Source: Pseudomonas sp. C2B4
Lineage (GTDB): Bacteria; Pseudomonadota; Gammaproteobacteria; Pseudomonadales; Pseudomonadaceae
Assembly (NCBI RefSeq): GCF_013359695.1
Contig: NZ_JABFMU010000012.1
Span: 51,191 to 115,190 of the forward strand
Reading direction: 5' to 3'
Length of the DNA: 64,000 nucleotides
Notes under the pieces: generated by a model
Databases searched by the model: none
Seen by the model: the letters and a program-made list of their open reading frames with translations, nothing else
What the model was told of the DNA's origin: nothing
Shown here: one piece after another, positions 16,643-29,300 of the stretch
Layout of the letters: each line of letters starts with the position of its first letter
Position numbering within the stretch: the first letter of the stretch is position 1
Translations under genes and position numbers: made by a program

Positions 16643-17539
16643 CTAGCACTGATACTCCGGCTGCTCGGCCAACCCTTCCTTCAGATAATCCACCAGTTTG
16701 CGCACCTTCGGCGATAGATGCCGCTGCTGTGGATACAACGCCCAAACGGCCGTGTTCGGCGGTTGATGTGCCTCCAGCAGTGAAATCAATGCACCGCTTT
16801 TCAGGTGCTCAAGCACGTAGTAATCCGGCAACTGGCACAATCCGACGCCTTGCAGCGCCGCGTCCAATACGGCCTGCCCACTGTTGCAACGCCAGTTTCC
16901 CTGGACGCGTTGCGAAAATTCCCGCCCGTTCTGTTCCAGTTGCCAGAGATCAGAGCTGCCGATGAGGCAGTTATGACGGCTCAATTCCGACAAGCTGTGA
17001 GGGCGCCCATAACGTTCCAGGTAAGACGGTGATGCGCATAGAAACATGCGGCGGGGTGCCAGGCGGGTAGCGACCAGTCGCGAATCCTGCAGGCGCCCCA
17101 GGCGGATCGCCAGATCCAGGCCTTCATGCACCAGATCGAGTTGGCGATTGCTCAATTCAATGTCGATCCGCAGCTGTGGATACAGCCCCATGAAGCGCGT
17201 CACCAAAGGCACGATGAAGCGTTCGCCGTAAGCAACGGCGCAGGTCATACGCAGCATGCCTTTGGGTTCGCTGGTCAGGTCGCCCACCGCCCGCAGCGCT
17301 TCTTCGCGGCCATCCTGCAAGCGTTGGCAATGTTGCAGGAAAGTGTGTCCAGCCTCGGTCAGCGTGACCCGGCGGGTACTGCGATAGAGCAGGCGGGTTT
17401 GCAGGCGTTCTTCCAGGCGTACGATTTGTCGACTGATGTGGGAGGAAGAAACCCCCAGGCGCTCGGCGGCAGCGGTGAATTGGCTGCATTCGGCGACGGC
17501 CACGAACTCGTCGATACCTTCCCAGCGATTATCGGACAT
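16643..17539 (-). CDS. gfnR: LysR-family regulator, GfnR-like (formaldehyde-responsive)
   Basis: 298 aa. An N-terminal winged helix-turn-helix (AVAECSQFTAAAERLGVSSSHISRQIVRLEERL) and a C-terminal periplasmic-binding-like effector domain define the LysR family. It is divergent from frmA with a 107-bp shared gap that contains AT-rich dyads (ATTATCC ... GGCAATAAT) suited to a T-N11-A operator. In P. aeruginosa the gene in this place (PA3630) is GfnR, activator of glutathione-dependent formaldehyde neutralisation; the symbol is assigned by that position and family, so the effector is inferred. Confidence 0.8.
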   Translation of the reverse strand: MSDNRWEGIDEFVAVAECSQFTAAAERLGVSSSHISRQIVRLEERLQTRLLYRSTRRVTLTEAGHTFLQHCQRLQDGREEALRAVGDLTSEPKGMLRMTCAVAYGERFIVPLVTRFMGLYPQLRIDIELSNRQLDLVHEGLDLAIRLGRLQDSRLVATRLAPRRMFLCASPSYLERYGRPHSLSELSRHNCLIGSSDLWQLEQNGREFSQRVQGNWRCNSGQAVLDAALQGVGLCQLPDYYVLEHLKSGALISLLEAHQPPNTAVWALYPQQRHLSPKVRKLVDYLKEGLAEQPEYQC

Positions 17540-17565
17540 GGATGATTATCCCTGTATGGCAATAA

Positions 17566-18759
<1,194 letters not shown>

Positions 18760-18767
18760 GGTCTGCC

Positions 18768-19610
18768 ATGAGCCTTGAAAATATTTCCTGCCAGAAAAGC
18801 TTCGGCGGCTGGCACAAGCGCTATCGACACCGCTCCGACGTGCTCGGTTGCGACATGGTGTTCGCCGTCTACCTGCCGCCGCAAGCGGAGCAGGGCGGCA
18901 AGTTGCCGGTGTTGTACTGGTTGTCCGGCCTGACCTGCACGGATGAGAACTTCATGCAGAAGGCCGGCGCCATGCGCGTGGCCGCCGAGCTTGGGCTGAT
19001 TATCGTCGCGCCGGACACCAGCCCTCGCGGTGCCGATGTGCCGGGTGATCCGGAGGGAGCATGGGATTTCGGCCTGGGGGCCGGGTTCTATCTGAATGCC
19101 ACCCAGGAACCCTGGTCGCGCCACTATCGGATGCATGACTATGTCGTGCAGGAATTGCCGGCATTGGTCGAAGCCCATTTCCCGGCGTCGGACAAGCGCG
19201 GCATTAGTGGTCACTCGATGGGGGGGCACGGTGCGCTGGTCTGTGCCCTGCGCAATCCGGGACGCTATCTGTCGGTGTCGGCGTTTTCGCCGATCAACAA
19301 TCCGATCGACTGCCCTTGGGGGCAGAAGGCCTTTTCCCGTTATCTGGGCGAGGACCGTTCGAAATGGCGCGAATGGGATGCCTGTGCGTTGATTGCCGAG
19401 GCCGATGAGAAGTTGCCGCTGCTGGTCGACCAGGGCGACCGCGACGATTTTCTCGCCACCCAGCTCAAGCCTGAAGCGCTGCAACAGGCGACCCGGCAGG
19501 CCGGTCATCCACTGACGCTGCGTCTGCAACCCGGCTACGACCACAGCTATTTCTTCATCGCCAGTTTCATCGAAGATCACTTGCGGCATCACGCGCATGC
19601 TTTGGTGTGA
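18768..19610 (+). CDS. fghA: S-formylglutathione hydrolase
   Basis: 280 aa esterase-D type alpha/beta hydrolase releasing formate and glutathione. The nucleophile serine is in [11 protein letters not shown] (about residue 147), the acid in [10 protein letters not shown] and the histidine in PGYDHSYFF. Pairs with the upstream dehydrogenase in one operon. A terminator-like hairpin follows at 19646-19675, right up to the ispF start. Confidence 0.96.
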   Translation: MSLENISCQKSFGGWHKRYRHRSDVLGCDMVFAVYLPPQAEQGGKLPVLYWLSGLTCTDENFMQKAGAMRVAAELGLIIVAPDTSPRGADVPGDPEGAWDFGLGAGFYLNATQEPWSRHYRMHDYVVQELPALVEAHFPASDKRGISGHSMGGHGALVCALRNPGRYLSVSAFSPINNPIDCPWGQKAFSRYLGEDRSKWREWDACALIAEADEKLPLLVDQGDRDDFLATQLKPEALQQATRQAGHPLTLRLQPGYDHSYFFIASFIEDHLRHHAHALV

Positions 19611-19645
19611 GACAGGACACTAGCTGAGCAATAGCAGGTAGAATC

Positions 19646-19675
19646 ACGCCCTGACAAAAATCGGGGCGTTTTTTT
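19646..19675 (+). terminator. Terminator-like hairpin abutting the ispF start codon
   Basis: ACGCCC (19646-19651) pairs with GGGCGT (19664-19669), followed by seven T residues (19669-19675) and then immediately the ispF ATG at 19676. The GGGG in the 3' arm is the only Shine-Dalgarno-like sequence for ispF. A -10-like TAGAAT (19639-19644) lies just upstream. Confidence 0.65.
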
Positions 19676-20149
19676 ATGCGTATTGGCCACGGCTATGATG
19701 TGCACCGTTTCGCTGAAGGCGATTTCATTACTCTGGGTGGTGTGCGCATTGCACACAGCTTCGGACTGCTCGCTCACTCCGACGGTGACGTCCTGCTGCA
19801 CGCCTTGAGCGATGCCTTGCTCGGCGCTGCCGCGCTGGGTGATATCGGCAAGCATTTCCCGGATACCGACCCGCAATTCAAAGGCGCCGACAGCCGTGTG
19901 CTGTTGCGTCATGTCGTCGCACTGATCCACGCCAAAGGCTGGAAGGTCGGCAACGTCGATAACACCATCGTCGCCCAGGCGCCGAAAATGGCCCCGCATA
20001 TCGAATCGATGCGTGCGCTGATTGCCGCGGATCTTCAAGTTGAGTTGGATCAAGTGAACGTAAAAGCTACCACCACCGAAAAGCTTGGCTTTGTCGGTCG
20101 CGAAGAAGGCATTGCCGTGCACTCCGTTGCCTTGTTGTTGCGCGCATGA
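19676..20149 (+). CDS. ispF: 2-C-methyl-D-erythritol 2,4-cyclodiphosphate synthase
   Basis: 157 aa. It cyclises CDP-methylerythritol 2-phosphate, releasing CMP, in the MEP isoprenoid pathway. The metal-binding N terminus [12 protein letters not shown], the [17 protein letters not shown] segment and [15 protein letters not shown] are the family hallmarks. The start codon directly follows the U-tract of a hairpin, which is unusual. It overlaps truD by 4 bp. Confidence 0.97.
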   Translation: MRIGHGYDVHRFAEGDFITLGGVRIAHSFGLLAHSDGDVLLHALSDALLGAAALGDIGKHFPDTDPQFKGADSRVLLRHVVALIHAKGWKVGNVDNTIVAQAPKMAPHIESMRALIAADLQVELDQVNVKATTTEKLGFVGREEGIAVHSVALLLRA

Positions 20150-21191
20150 ACGAACTGCAATTGCTCGGCCCGCGGGCCTATGGTGATGCCCTCGGTACCG
20201 CGGTATTGAAAGCCATCGCGGAAGATTTTCAGGTCGATGAAGTCCTGGATATTCCCCTGACCGGCGACGGCGAACACCTGTGGATCTGGGTGGAAAAGCG
20301 CGGACTGAATACCGAGGAAGCAGCGCGACGCATTGCCAAGGCAGCGGGTGTGCCCTTGCGCACCGTCAGTTACGCCGGGCTCAAGGATCGCCAGGCGCTG
20401 ACCCGCCAATGGTTCAGCGTGCAACTGCCGGGCAAGGCCGATCCCGATCTGTCGGCGGCAGAAAACGACACGCTGAAGATCCTCAAGACCAGCCGGCATA
20501 AACGCAAGCTGCAGCGCGGTGCCCATTCGGCCAACGGCTTCACCTTGCGCCTGACGCAGTTCGCCGGTGACAAGGCGGCCATCGACGCGCGCCTGCAACT
20601 GATTGCCAAGCAAGGCATCCCCAACTATTTCGGCGCCCAGCGCTTCGGGCATGACGGCGGCAACGTGGTCGACGCCCGTGCCTGGGCTGCTCGCAAGGCG
20701 TTGCCGGAGCAGCGCAACGTTCGTTCGCGCCTGCTCTCGACCGCCCGCAGTTTTCTGTTCAACCAGGTGTTGGCCGCGCGTGTCGCCGATGGGACCTGGC
20801 AGCGTGCCCAGGTCGGTGATCTGCTGGCATTCACCGACAGCCGCAGCTTCTTTCCGGCTGGTGAGGCCGAGTGCAGTGACCCGCGCCTGGCGATTCTGGA
20901 TCTGCACCCGACGGGGCCGCAGTGGGGCGAAGGTGACTCGCCGGCCACGGGCGCTGTCCATGAACTGGAGCAGGCAATCGCTGCGCGCGAAGCGGACCTT
21001 CGCGATTGGTTGATTAACGCCGGAATGAGCCACGAACGTCGCATCCTGCGGCTGCCCATTGCCGGGTTGACGTGGCATTATCCCGAGCCTGACATTCTGC
21101 AACTGGAATTCGTCCTGCCGGCCGGATGCTTCGCCACCGTATTGGTGCGCGAGCTTGTAGATCTGGTGCCGGTAGGGCAGACGGACAGCCC

Positions 21192-21204
<13 letters not shown>
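20146..21204 (+). CDS. truD: tRNA pseudouridine(13) synthase TruD
   Basis: 352 aa. It converts U13 of tRNA-Glu to pseudouridine. The catalytic aspartate lies in [19 protein letters not shown] (about residue 80) and the family motif [15 protein letters not shown] near residue 162; the TRUD insertion domain follows. It overlaps ispF by 4 bp at its start and surE by 13 bp at its end, so ispF-truD-surE-pcm form one tightly packed operon. Confidence 0.96.
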
Positions 21205-22618
<1,414 letters not shown>

Positions 22619-22829
22619 GCATTTGTTTAAACGCGCTGAATTCTCTTCGACGGCCTTTGTCTTACAGCAGCGTCGATTGGATAAACGGGTTCATTTGCCA
22701 TGCAGCAAACGTGTGCGCGGAGCCATTTCGCTTCATTACGGGTAAAGCCTGCACGGCCCGTTATACTGGCGACAATTCGTGCCGAAACACGGTAAATCAC
22801 ATTTTCAGCCACCACAAAGGGAGCGGCGG

Positions 22830-23687
22830 GTGAGTCTCACAGTCATTGCGCAGCGTATGGGTAAAACGAGCTTTCAGCGCCTGGTGACTGGCCTTGTCAT
22901 GAGCACCTTGCTGGTCGGTTGTTCCAGCAACAAATCCAGCGACGTGCGCGTCGTTGACCGCAACAACGCCGTTGCCCAGCGCCCGGCTGTGACGACGGGA
23001 CAATACGTCGTCAGACCGAAAGACACCTTGTTCTCGATCGCCTTCCGTTACGGTTGGGACTACAAGGCCCTCGCGGCACGCAACAACATTCCTGCGCCTT
23101 ACACGATCCATCCGGGTCAGACGATTCGCTTCGATGGCCGCACCGGTTCAACACCGACAACGGTGGTCAGTTCGTCCAGTTCCAGCCCCTCGTCGTCGAG
23201 TAAAACCACGGTCATCCGTCGTCCCGTGGACGGTGCCACCACGACTGCACCGGTGGTTGTACCGTCCGTCGCCAACAAGCCAGCACCCGCTCCCTTGCCT
23301 CCTCCAGGCCCAGCCCCGACCGGCTGGGGATGGCCATCTAATGGCATTTTGATTGGCAAATTCTCTTCAAACGGTAGTTTGAATAAAGGAATTGATATCG
23401 CCGGAGATTTGGGACAGCCTGTTTTAGCTGCGTCTGATGGGACGGTGGTATACGCCGGGAGTGGCTTAAGGGGCTACGGCGAATTAGTCATCATCAAACA
23501 CAGTGAAACCTACGTCAGTGCCTACGGACATAACCGCAGGCTGTTGGTTCGGGAGGGGCAGCAGGTCAAGGTCGGACAGACAATTGCCGAAATGGGGTCA
23601 ACGGGTACAGACCGGGTGAAACTGCATTTTGAGATTCGCCGCCAAGGTAAACCTGTAGATCCGCTGCAATTCCTGCCACGTCGTTGA
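22830..23687 (+). CDS. nlpD: Lipoprotein NlpD (LysM, degenerate M23 peptidase; amidase activator)
   Basis: 285 aa, starting at GTG 22830 after a GGGAGCGG ribosome site. A signal peptide ends in the lipobox LLVG|C. A LysM domain (GQYVVRPKDTLFSIAFRYGW, then NNIPAPYTIHPGQTI) and a Ser/Pro-rich linker lead to a C-terminal LytM domain. Two metal ligands expected in active M23 enzymes are replaced (KGIDIAG preceded by Asn, and VKLHFEI in place of HLHFEI), as in amidase activators. It acts in the periplasm on AmiC-type amidases for daughter-cell separation. In pseudomonads the main rpoS promoter usually lies inside this gene. Confidence 0.94.
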   Translation: MSLTVIAQRMGKTSFQRLVTGLVMSTLLVGCSSNKSSDVRVVDRNNAVAQRPAVTTGQYVVRPKDTLFSIAFRYGWDYKALAARNNIPAPYTIHPGQTIRFDGRTGSTPTTVVSSSSSSPSSSSKTTVIRRPVDGATTTAPVVVPSVANKPAPAPLPPPGPAPTGWGWPSNGILIGKFSSNGSLNKGIDIAGDLGQPVLAASDGTVVYAGSGLRGYGELVIIKHSETYVSAYGHNRRLLVREGQQVKVGQTIAEMGSTGTDRVKLHFEIRRQGKPVDPLQFLPRR

Positions 23688-23791
23688 TCGCTACCAGCCT
23701 GTTCCGTCACGTAGAGGGGACAGGCTCCAGCGTTGCCAAGGATAAAGGCGCCGCTTGAGCTTGAGGTCGAACTCACCAAAGGACTATAACA

Positions 23792-24799
23792 ATGGCTCTC
23801 AGTAAAGAAGTGCCGGAGTTTGACATCGACGATGAGGTTCTCCTGATGGAGACCGGCATCGATACGGATTCGATGTCGAATGATGAAGGGGCGGCTCCAC
23901 CTTCCGTTCGTGCCAAATCCAGACACTCCGCTTCGTTAAAGCAACACAAGTACATTGACTACACGCGGGCACTCGATGCCACGCAGCTGTACCTCAATGA
24001 AATCGGCTTTTCCCCGCTGTTATCCCCCGAAGAAGAAGTTCATTTTGCGCGCCTGTCGCAAAGTGGCGATCCGGCCGGGCGCAAACGCATGATTGAAAGT
24101 AACCTGCGGCTGGTGGTGAAAATCGCCCGGCGCTACGTCAATCGTGGCTTGTCGCTGCTCGATCTGATCGAAGAGGGCAACCTCGGCCTGATTCGGGCGG
24201 TGGAGAAGTTCGACCCTGAGCGCGGTTTCCGCTTTTCGACCTACGCTACCTGGTGGATTCGTCAAACCATCGAGCGCGCGATCATGAATCAGACCCGGAC
24301 CATCCGGTTGCCGATCCATGTGGTCAAAGAGCTGAACGTGTACCTGCGAGCGGCTCGGGAGCTGACGCAAAAACTCGACCATGAACCCTCACCTGAAGAA
24401 ATCGCCAATCTGCTGGAAAAGCCAGTGGGAGAGGTCAAGCGCATGCTCGGCTTGAACGAGCGGGTTTCTTCGGTCGACGTCTCGCTGGGTCCGGATTCGG
24501 ATAAAACCCTGCTGGACACTCTCACTGACGATCGTCCAACCGATCCATGCGAACTGCTGCAGGATGACGACCTGTCCCAGAGCATCGATCAATGGCTCTC
24601 GGAGCTGACCGACAAGCAGCGCGAAGTGGTTGTACGCCGCTTCGGTCTGCGGGGTCACGAGAGCAGCACCCTTGAAGACGTAGGCCTGGAGATTGGCCTG
24701 ACCCGGGAACGGGTCAGACAGATTCAGGTAGAAGGCCTGAAGCGTCTTCGGGAGATCCTGGAGAAAAACGGCCTGTCGAGCGAGTCGCTGTTTCAATGA
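23792..24799 (+). CDS. rpoS: RNA polymerase sigma factor RpoS (sigma-38)
   Basis: 335 aa, typical for Pseudomonas RpoS. Region 1.2 begins [17 protein letters not shown]. Region 2 includes [29 protein letters not shown] and the -10 recognition helix [17 protein letters not shown]. Region 3 has [21 protein letters not shown], and region 4 ends with the -35 recognition helix [17 protein letters not shown] sequence (here [12 protein letters not shown]). It directs stationary-phase and stress transcription. AAGGA precedes the ATG; a strong terminator follows at 24821-24849. Confidence 0.98.
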   Translation: MALSKEVPEFDIDDEVLLMETGIDTDSMSNDEGAAPPSVRAKSRHSASLKQHKYIDYTRALDATQLYLNEIGFSPLLSPEEEVHFARLSQSGDPAGRKRMIESNLRLVVKIARRYVNRGLSLLDLIEEGNLGLIRAVEKFDPERGFRFSTYATWWIRQTIERAIMNQTRTIRLPIHVVKELNVYLRAARELTQKLDHEPSPEEIANLLEKPVGEVKRMLGLNERVSSVDVSLGPDSDKTLLDTLTDDRPTDPCELLQDDDLSQSIDQWLSELTDKQREVVVRRFGLRGHESSTLEDVGLEIGLTRERVRQIQVEGLKRLREILEKNGLSSESLFQ

Positions 24800-24820
24800 C
24801 AGACCAGTGAAGCAAGCAAC

Positions 24821-24849
24821 AAAAGCCCCGACTGGTTCGGGGCTTTTTA
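24821..24849 (+). terminator. rpoS intrinsic terminator
   Basis: AAAAGCCCCG ... CGGGGCTTTTT hairpin with an actggtt loop and trailing T-run, 22 bp after the rpoS stop codon. Confidence 0.9.
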
Positions 24850-24908
24850 TTGCCTGTTAATCGACTCCCTCGGGGCTGCAAGACCTCCTCAGGTTTGTAG
24901 TCTTGATG

Positions 24909-24926
24909 TGTAAGTCTTGGCTTACT
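24909..24926 (+). promoter_or_regulatory. GacA upstream activating sequence (UAS) of rsmZ
   Basis: TGTAAGTCTTGGCTTACT matches the GacA box TGTAAG-N6-CTTACA at 11 of 12 defined positions, with the final A replaced by T. It lies ~190 bp upstream of the predicted rsmZ start; an unusually distant UAS is a known feature of rsmZ in P. fluorescens. The stretch between (24927-25084) is AT-rich and holds no gene that I can support. Confidence 0.85.
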
Positions 24927-25098
24927 CTCTCGTAAGTGTTCGTTATTTTTACAGCGTGGCAGTCTGCGATGGGCTTTCGCGCAGATCGTTATCTAACTGA
25001 ATACTAAGTAAAAATTTAAAGATTATAAGCATGTGACAGCCTGTTTTGGCTCGAAAGGGCAGTTGCTCTCACCGGGGATCGCATTAGTATCTGGGGCG

Positions 25099-25228
25099 TG
25101 TCGAAGGATGGACACACCCTTCAAGGACGAGGGGAAGGGACATCGCAGGAAGCGATTCATCAGGACGATGAAAAGGAACACAGGGAATAGGGAAAAAATG
25201 TGGGCGGGTCAAACCGCCCCTTTTTTTT
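25099..25228 (+). ncRNA. rsmZ: Small regulatory RNA RsmZ
   Basis: Located between rpoS and fdxA, the known rsmZ locus. The predicted transcript starts at TGTCGAAGG (25099), 8 bp after a -10-like TAGTAT (25085-25090), and ends in a GC hairpin plus eight T residues (25202-25228). It contains at least eight GGA motifs (25106, 25125, 25133, 25138, 25148, 25163, 25175, 25184 and 25191 region). Several sit in loops: GTGTC-gaaGGAtg-GACAC, TCGC-AGGA-AGCGA, TCATC-AGGAC-GATGA. RsmZ titrates RsmA/RsmE translational repressors downstream of GacS/GacA, relieving repression of secondary metabolism and biofilm genes. Confidence 0.93.
25202..25228 (+). terminator. rsmZ terminator
   Basis: GGGCGG-tcaaa-CCGCCC stem-loop (with flanking pairs) followed by eight consecutive T residues. 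Confidence 0.92.
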
Positions 25229-25242
25229 GCCCGTAGAAAAGC

Positions 25243-25267
25243 AAAAAGGCCCTTGTGGGGCCTTTTT
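25243..25267 (-). terminator. fdxA terminator (bidirectional hairpin)
   Basis: AAAAAGGCCCC-TTGT-GGGGCCTTTTT is a perfect 11-bp stem with T-runs on both strands. It terminates fdxA on the minus strand and could back up rsmZ termination on the plus strand. Confidence 0.9.
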
Positions 25268-25284
25268 CGCGAACGCGTGGGTAA

Positions 25285-25626
25285 TCAGCGTTCGAGGAGT
25301 TCCAGCTTGCTGCTGCCTACAGATTTGCTTATCTCGCGATCGAACTCTTTTGCATTGGGCAGCGCATCTTTCCTTTCGGTGATGTTCGGCCAGACCTCGG
25401 CCAACTCCAGGTTCAATGCGATGAAGTTCTCCATGCCGGTAGGGACTTCATCTTCGGAGAAGATGGCCACGGCAGGGCATTCAGGTTCGCACAGTGCGCA
25501 GTCGATGCACTCATCCGGGTGAATCACCAGGAAGTTCGGGCCTTCGTAAAAGCAGTCCACCGGACAGACTTCTACGCAGTCGGTGTACTTGCACTTGATG
25601 CAGTTGTCGGTGACGACGAAGGTCAT
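25285..25626 (-). CDS. fdxA: Ferredoxin FdxA (7Fe-type)
   Basis: 113 aa. The start at 25626 gives [21 protein letters not shown]; the open frame runs 14 codons further upstream without family similarity. Cysteines at 9, 12, 17, 21, 25 and 40, 43, 46, 50 provide the ligands for one 3Fe-4S and one 4Fe-4S cluster as in Azotobacter ferredoxin I. The C-terminal tail ([23 protein letters not shown]) is a little longer than the ~107-residue pseudomonad form. A cytoplasmic electron carrier whose partner is not evident here. GGAG lies just upstream of the start. Confidence 0.95.
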   Translation of the reverse strand: MTFVVTDNCIKCKYTDCVEVCPVDCFYEGPNFLVIHPDECIDCALCEPECPAVAIFSEDEVPTGMENFIALNLELAEVWPNITERKDALPNAKEFDREISKSVGSSKLELLER

Positions 25627-25768
25627 TTCTAATTTTCTCCTCAGGCGCGGCTTGCTGCGCCCCTTCACGTAGGGGTCGCAAGGTTTGGGAGCGATAGTCT
25701 GCAGGCCAGGCTAAAAGCCAGCAGCATCCCAAACCGCGCGAGATTCTAACAGCTTGCAAGCTGATGCG

Positions 25769-28348
25769 TTAGATCCGTGTCTTTAGTGTATAGAGCATTT
25801 CGAGCGCGCGACGCGGCGTCATGTCGTCCAGGTCGAGCTTGGCCAGTTCATCCAGCACCGGATGCGGCAGGCTGGCAAACATATCGCTTTGCTGTGGCGC
25901 GGCCGGTTTGCCTTTGGTCGGTTTGGGCGCTTCATGGGGCAGGGCGGTGTCTTCCAGCCGGCTCAAATGCTCGCGGGCGCGCACGATCACTTCACTTGGC
26001 ACACCGGCCAACTGCGCCACCGCCAGGCCGTAGCTCTGGCTGGCAGGCCCGGGCAGCACGTGGTGCAGGAAGACGATGCGTTCGTTGTGCTCAGTGGCAT
26101 TGAGGTGCACGTTGGCCACCAGCGGTTGGGCTTCCGGCAGGACCGTCAGCTCAAAATAGTGCGTGGCGAACAATGTGTAGGCCCGCAGATGTGCCAGTCG
26201 TTCCGCCGCCGCCCAGGCCAGGGACAAACCGTCGAAGGTGCTGGTGCCGCGTCCGACTTCGTCCATCAGCACCAGGCTGCGCTCGGTAGCGTTGTGCAGG
26301 ATGTTGGCGGTTTCGCTCATTTCGACCATGAAGGTCGAGCGCCCGCCCGCCAGGTCATCGCTGGAGCCGATCCGCGTGAAGATCCGGTCGACCAACGACA
26401 ATTCACAGCTGGCTGCCGGTACAAAGCTGCCGATATGGGCCAGCAGTACGATCAGCGCGGTCTGGCGCATGTAGGTGGATTTACCGCCCATGTTGGGACC
26501 GGTGATCACCAGCATGCGCGTGTTGTCATCAAGGCTCAGGTCATTGGCCACGAACGGCGTGGTCAGCACCTGCTCGACCACCGGGTGACGACCCTGGCTG
26601 ATACGCATGCACGGCTCGCTGACGAAACGCGGGCAGTTCAAGTCGAGATTCAGCGCACGCTCGGCGAGGTTGCTCAGTACATCCAGTTCGGCCAGCGCCG
26701 AAGCGGTGTCCTGCAGCGGTGGCAACTGTGCGATCAGGTCTTCGAGCAATGCTTCGTAGAGCATCTTCTCCCGGGCCAGGGCGCGGCTCTTGGCCGACAG
26801 GGCCTTGTCTTCGAAGGCCTTGAGTTCCGGGGTAATGAAACGCTCGGCACCCTTGAGGGTTTGTCGGCGGATGTAATCGGCAGGCGCCGATTCGGCCTGC
26901 TTGCTCGGCAACTCGATGAAGTAACCGTGGATGCGGTTGTAGCCGACCTTGAGGTGCGACAGGCCGGTGCGGGCTTTTTCCCGGGCTTCAAGGTCGATCA
27001 GGAATTGCCCGGCGTTTTCGCTGAGCGACTGCAATTCGTCGAGTTCGCTGTCGTAACCGGTCTTCAACACGCCGCCGTCGCGGATGACCGCTGGCGGGTT
27101 GTCGATGATGGCTTTTTCCAACAGTGCGGCCAGTTCCGGGTAGGTGCTGGTGGTGGTCGCCAGTTGTTGCAGATGCGGGGCTTCCAGCCCAGTCATCGCC
27201 ACTTGCAATTCAGGCAGAGCGCCGAGGGCATCGCGCAGGCGTGCGAGATCCCGCGGGCGCGCATTGCGCAGGCCGATCCGGGCAAGAATTCGCTCGATGT
27301 CGCCGATTTCCTTGAGCTGCGGTTGCAGCCTTTCGAAGCGGTAGCCATCGAGCAGGCACGTGATCGAGGTCTGGCGGGCCAGCAAAACGTTCAGGTCCCG
27401 CAATGGACGGTTCAGCCAGCGGGTCAGCAAACGGCTGCCCATGGCGGTCTGGCAACGGTCGACCACCGATTGCAGCGTATTGTCGCGACCGCCGGCGAGG
27501 TTGGTGTCCAGTTCCAGGTTACGGCGGCTTGCACCGTCCAGCACCACGGTGTCGTCCAGGCGTTCATGGCGCAGGCTGCGCAAATGCGGCAGGGCGGTGC
27601 GCTGGGTTTCTTTCGCATAAGCCAGCAGGCAGCCGGCGGCACCGATGGCCAGGGTCAGGTTCTCGCAACCGAAACCTTTCAGGTCCTGGGTGGAGAATTG
27701 CTGGCACAGGCTTTTCAGCGCCGAATCACGCTCGAAATCCCACGGCGCACGGCGACGAACCCCACGGCGTTTTTCAGCCGGCAGATCTTTCGGCCAGTCA
27801 TCCGGGATCAACAGCTCCACCGGGTTGACCCGCTCCAGTTCCGCCAACAGGTTTTCCCAACCCTTGATTTCCAGCACGCTGAAGTTACCGCTGGTGATGT
27901 CCAGCACCGCCAGGCCGAACAGGCGCTCGTCACCCAGCACGGCCGCGATCAGGTTATCGCGACGCTCATCCAGCAGCGCTTCATCACTCACCGTCCCCGG
28001 CGTGATGATCCGCACCACCTGACGTTCGACCGGGCCTTTGCTGGTGGCCGGGTCGCCGACTTGTTCACAGATCACCACCGACTCGCCGAGCTTCACCAGT
28101 TTCGCCAGGTAGCCTTCGGCGGCGTGGTAAGGAATCCCGCACATCGGAATCGCCTGGCCGGCCGACTGCCCGCGGGCAGTCAGGGTGATGTCCAGCAGCT
28201 TGGCGGCCTTCTTCGCGTCCTCATAGAAGATCTCGTAGAAGTCACCCATGCGGTAGAACATCAACTGGTCGGGGTGCTGGTTCTTCAGGCGCCAGTACTG
28301 CTGCATCATTGGCGTGTGTGAGGACAGGTCGGAAACGGCTTTATTCAT
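25769..28348 (-). CDS. mutS: DNA mismatch repair protein MutS
   Basis: 859 aa. The start at 28348 ([19 protein letters not shown]) is chosen over an upstream frame extension of 71 codons. The mismatch-binding Phe-x-Glu is in [11 protein letters not shown] near residue 39. The C-terminal ABC-type ATPase has Walker [14 protein letters not shown], the [12 protein letters not shown] segment, and the ATHYFEL switch. Binds mismatches and recruits MutL. Divergent from the tailocin repressor gene, with a 190-bp gap, this is the left border of the tailocin locus. Confidence 0.98.
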   Translation of the reverse strand: MNKAVSDLSSHTPMMQQYWRLKNQHPDQLMFYRMGDFYEIFYEDAKKAAKLLDITLTARGQSAGQAIPMCGIPYHAAEGYLAKLVKLGESVVICEQVGDPATSKGPVERQVVRIITPGTVSDEALLDERRDNLIAAVLGDERLFGLAVLDITSGNFSVLEIKGWENLLAELERVNPVELLIPDDWPKDLPAEKRRGVRRRAPWDFERDSALKSLCQQFSTQDLKGFGCENLTLAIGAAGCLLAYAKETQRTALPHLRSLRHERLDDTVVLDGASRRNLELDTNLAGGRDNTLQSVVDRCQTAMGSRLLTRWLNRPLRDLNVLLARQTSITCLLDGYRFERLQPQLKEIGDIERILARIGLRNARPRDLARLRDALGALPELQVAMTGLEAPHLQQLATTTSTYPELAALLEKAIIDNPPAVIRDGGVLKTGYDSELDELQSLSENAGQFLIDLEAREKARTGLSHLKVGYNRIHGYFIELPSKQAESAPADYIRRQTLKGAERFITPELKAFEDKALSAKSRALAREKMLYEALLEDLIAQLPPLQDTASALAELDVLSNLAERALNLDLNCPRFVSEPCMRISQGRHPVVEQVLTTPFVANDLSLDDNTRMLVITGPNMGGKSTYMRQTALIVLLAHIGSFVPAASCELSLVDRIFTRIGSSDDLAGGRSTFMVEMSETANILHNATERSLVLMDEVGRGTSTFDGLSLAWAAAERLAHLRAYTLFATHYFELTVLPEAQPLVANVHLNATEHNERIVFLHHVLPGPASQSYGLAVAQLAGVPSEVIVRAREHLSRLEDTALPHEAPKPTKGKPAAPQQSDMFASLPHPVLDELAKLDLDDMTPRRALEMLYTLKTRI

Positions 28349-28497
28349 TGGGGATCGGAAAACTCGTTGAAAGGTGTGGGGCAAAGGTGGGGCATCGGCC
28401 CGGCTTTTCCGCGATGGGCGCAAGATTAACATGGGCGGTCTACCGGACGCAGGCATGAACGCTGCGCGGCCTCTTTCTGACTCTTTATGCGCTATAT

Positions 28498-28514
28498 ATG
28501 CAAATGAGCATTTG
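28498..28514 (+). promoter_or_regulatory. Operator-like nested dyad upstream of prtR
   Basis: CAAATG-AG-CATTTG (28501-28514) is a perfect 6-bp inverted repeat, overlapped by ATGC-N6-GCAT (28498-28511). A TATATA (28493-28498) that could be the -10 of the repressor gene abuts it. The half-site resembles the ATGCATTT repeats found 870 bp downstream at the tailocin promoter, suggesting autoregulation by the same protein. Confidence 0.6.
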
Positions 28515-28547
28515 TCTTCCGCCAAAAGAACCAGCACTATGCTCGTT

Positions 28548-29282
28548 ATGCAAAAACGCAATGTTTCTACTGTCTTAAGAGCGCTGCTCGATCAGCACGG
28601 GATCTCCCCCACGGAGCTTCACCGTCGCACCGGCGTACCTCAATCCACGCTCTCGCGGATTCTCAGCGGGAAGATCGTCGATCCTTCGGATAAACACATT
28701 TCGAAAATCGCCGAGTACTTCGCCGTGAGCACCGACCAATTGCGCGGTCGCGCGGAAGTCGCGCCGGCGGCCACCGGCGGGCGCGATCAAATGCATTCTG
28801 AACTCAAGGACATCAGTCTGTGGGACGACGATACGCCCGTTGATGATGACGAGGTGTCGGTCCCCTTTCTTCGCGAGGTGGAATTGGCTGCGGGATCGGG
28901 AAGATTCGTCATCGAAGAGAGCGAGCGCTCTAGCCTGCGCTTCGGAAAGCGCAGTTTGCGCCATAATGGGGTGCAGTTCGACCAGGCCAAATGCGTGACC
29001 GTGCGCGGCAACAGTATGTTGCCGGTGCTGCGCGACGGCGCCACGGTCGGCGTCAATGCCGGCAAGAGCGGGATTGGCGACATCATCGATGGCGACCTTT
29101 ATGCGATCAATCACAATGGCCAGTTGCGGGTGAAACAGCTTTATCGCCTGCCTACCGGCATTCGTCTGCGCAGCTTCAATCGCGATGAACATCCGGACGA
29201 GGACTACAGCTTCCAGGAAATGCAGGAAGAGCAAATCGTCATCCTCGGTCACGTCTTCTGGTGGGGCATGTACGCCCGATAA
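28548..29282 (+). CDS. prtR: Self-cleaving CI/LexA-like tailocin repressor (PrtR type)
   Basis: 244 aa from the Met at 28548; a Met at 28539 would add three residues and neither has a strong ribosome site. The N-terminal helix-turn-helix ([23 protein letters not shown], residues 18-40) is followed by a linker. The C-terminal S24 peptidase domain has the nucleophile Ser156 in RGNSM, the general-base Lys196 in RVKQ, and a candidate Ala-Gly cleavage site at 115-116 (ELAAGSG). It should repress the downstream tail cluster and be inactivated by RecA-stimulated self-cleavage after DNA damage, as PrtR is for P. aeruginosa pyocins. The symbol is by function and locus. Confidence 0.85.
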   Translation: MQKRNVSTVLRALLDQHGISPTELHRRTGVPQSTLSRILSGKIVDPSDKHISKIAEYFAVSTDQLRGRAEVAPAATGGRDQMHSELKDISLWDDDTPVDDDEVSVPFLREVELAAGSGRFVIEESERSSLRFGKRSLRHNGVQFDQAKCVTVRGNSMLPVLRDGATVGVNAGKSGIGDIIDGDLYAINHNGQLRVKQLYRLPTGIRLRSFNRDEHPDEDYSFQEMQEEQIVILGHVFWWGMYAR

Positions 29283-29300
29283 TCTCATCGCTGTCAGATA

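Noticed and set aside
25862..28321. 819-codon open frame on the plus strand opposite mutS
   Set aside because: Shadow frame of a real, highly conserved gene; His/Gln-rich composition without any recognisable domain.
28374..28547. N-terminal extension of the repressor (58 codons upstream of Met 28548)
   Set aside because: It would run through the operator/promoter region and into the mutS promoter, and is not part of the HTH family.
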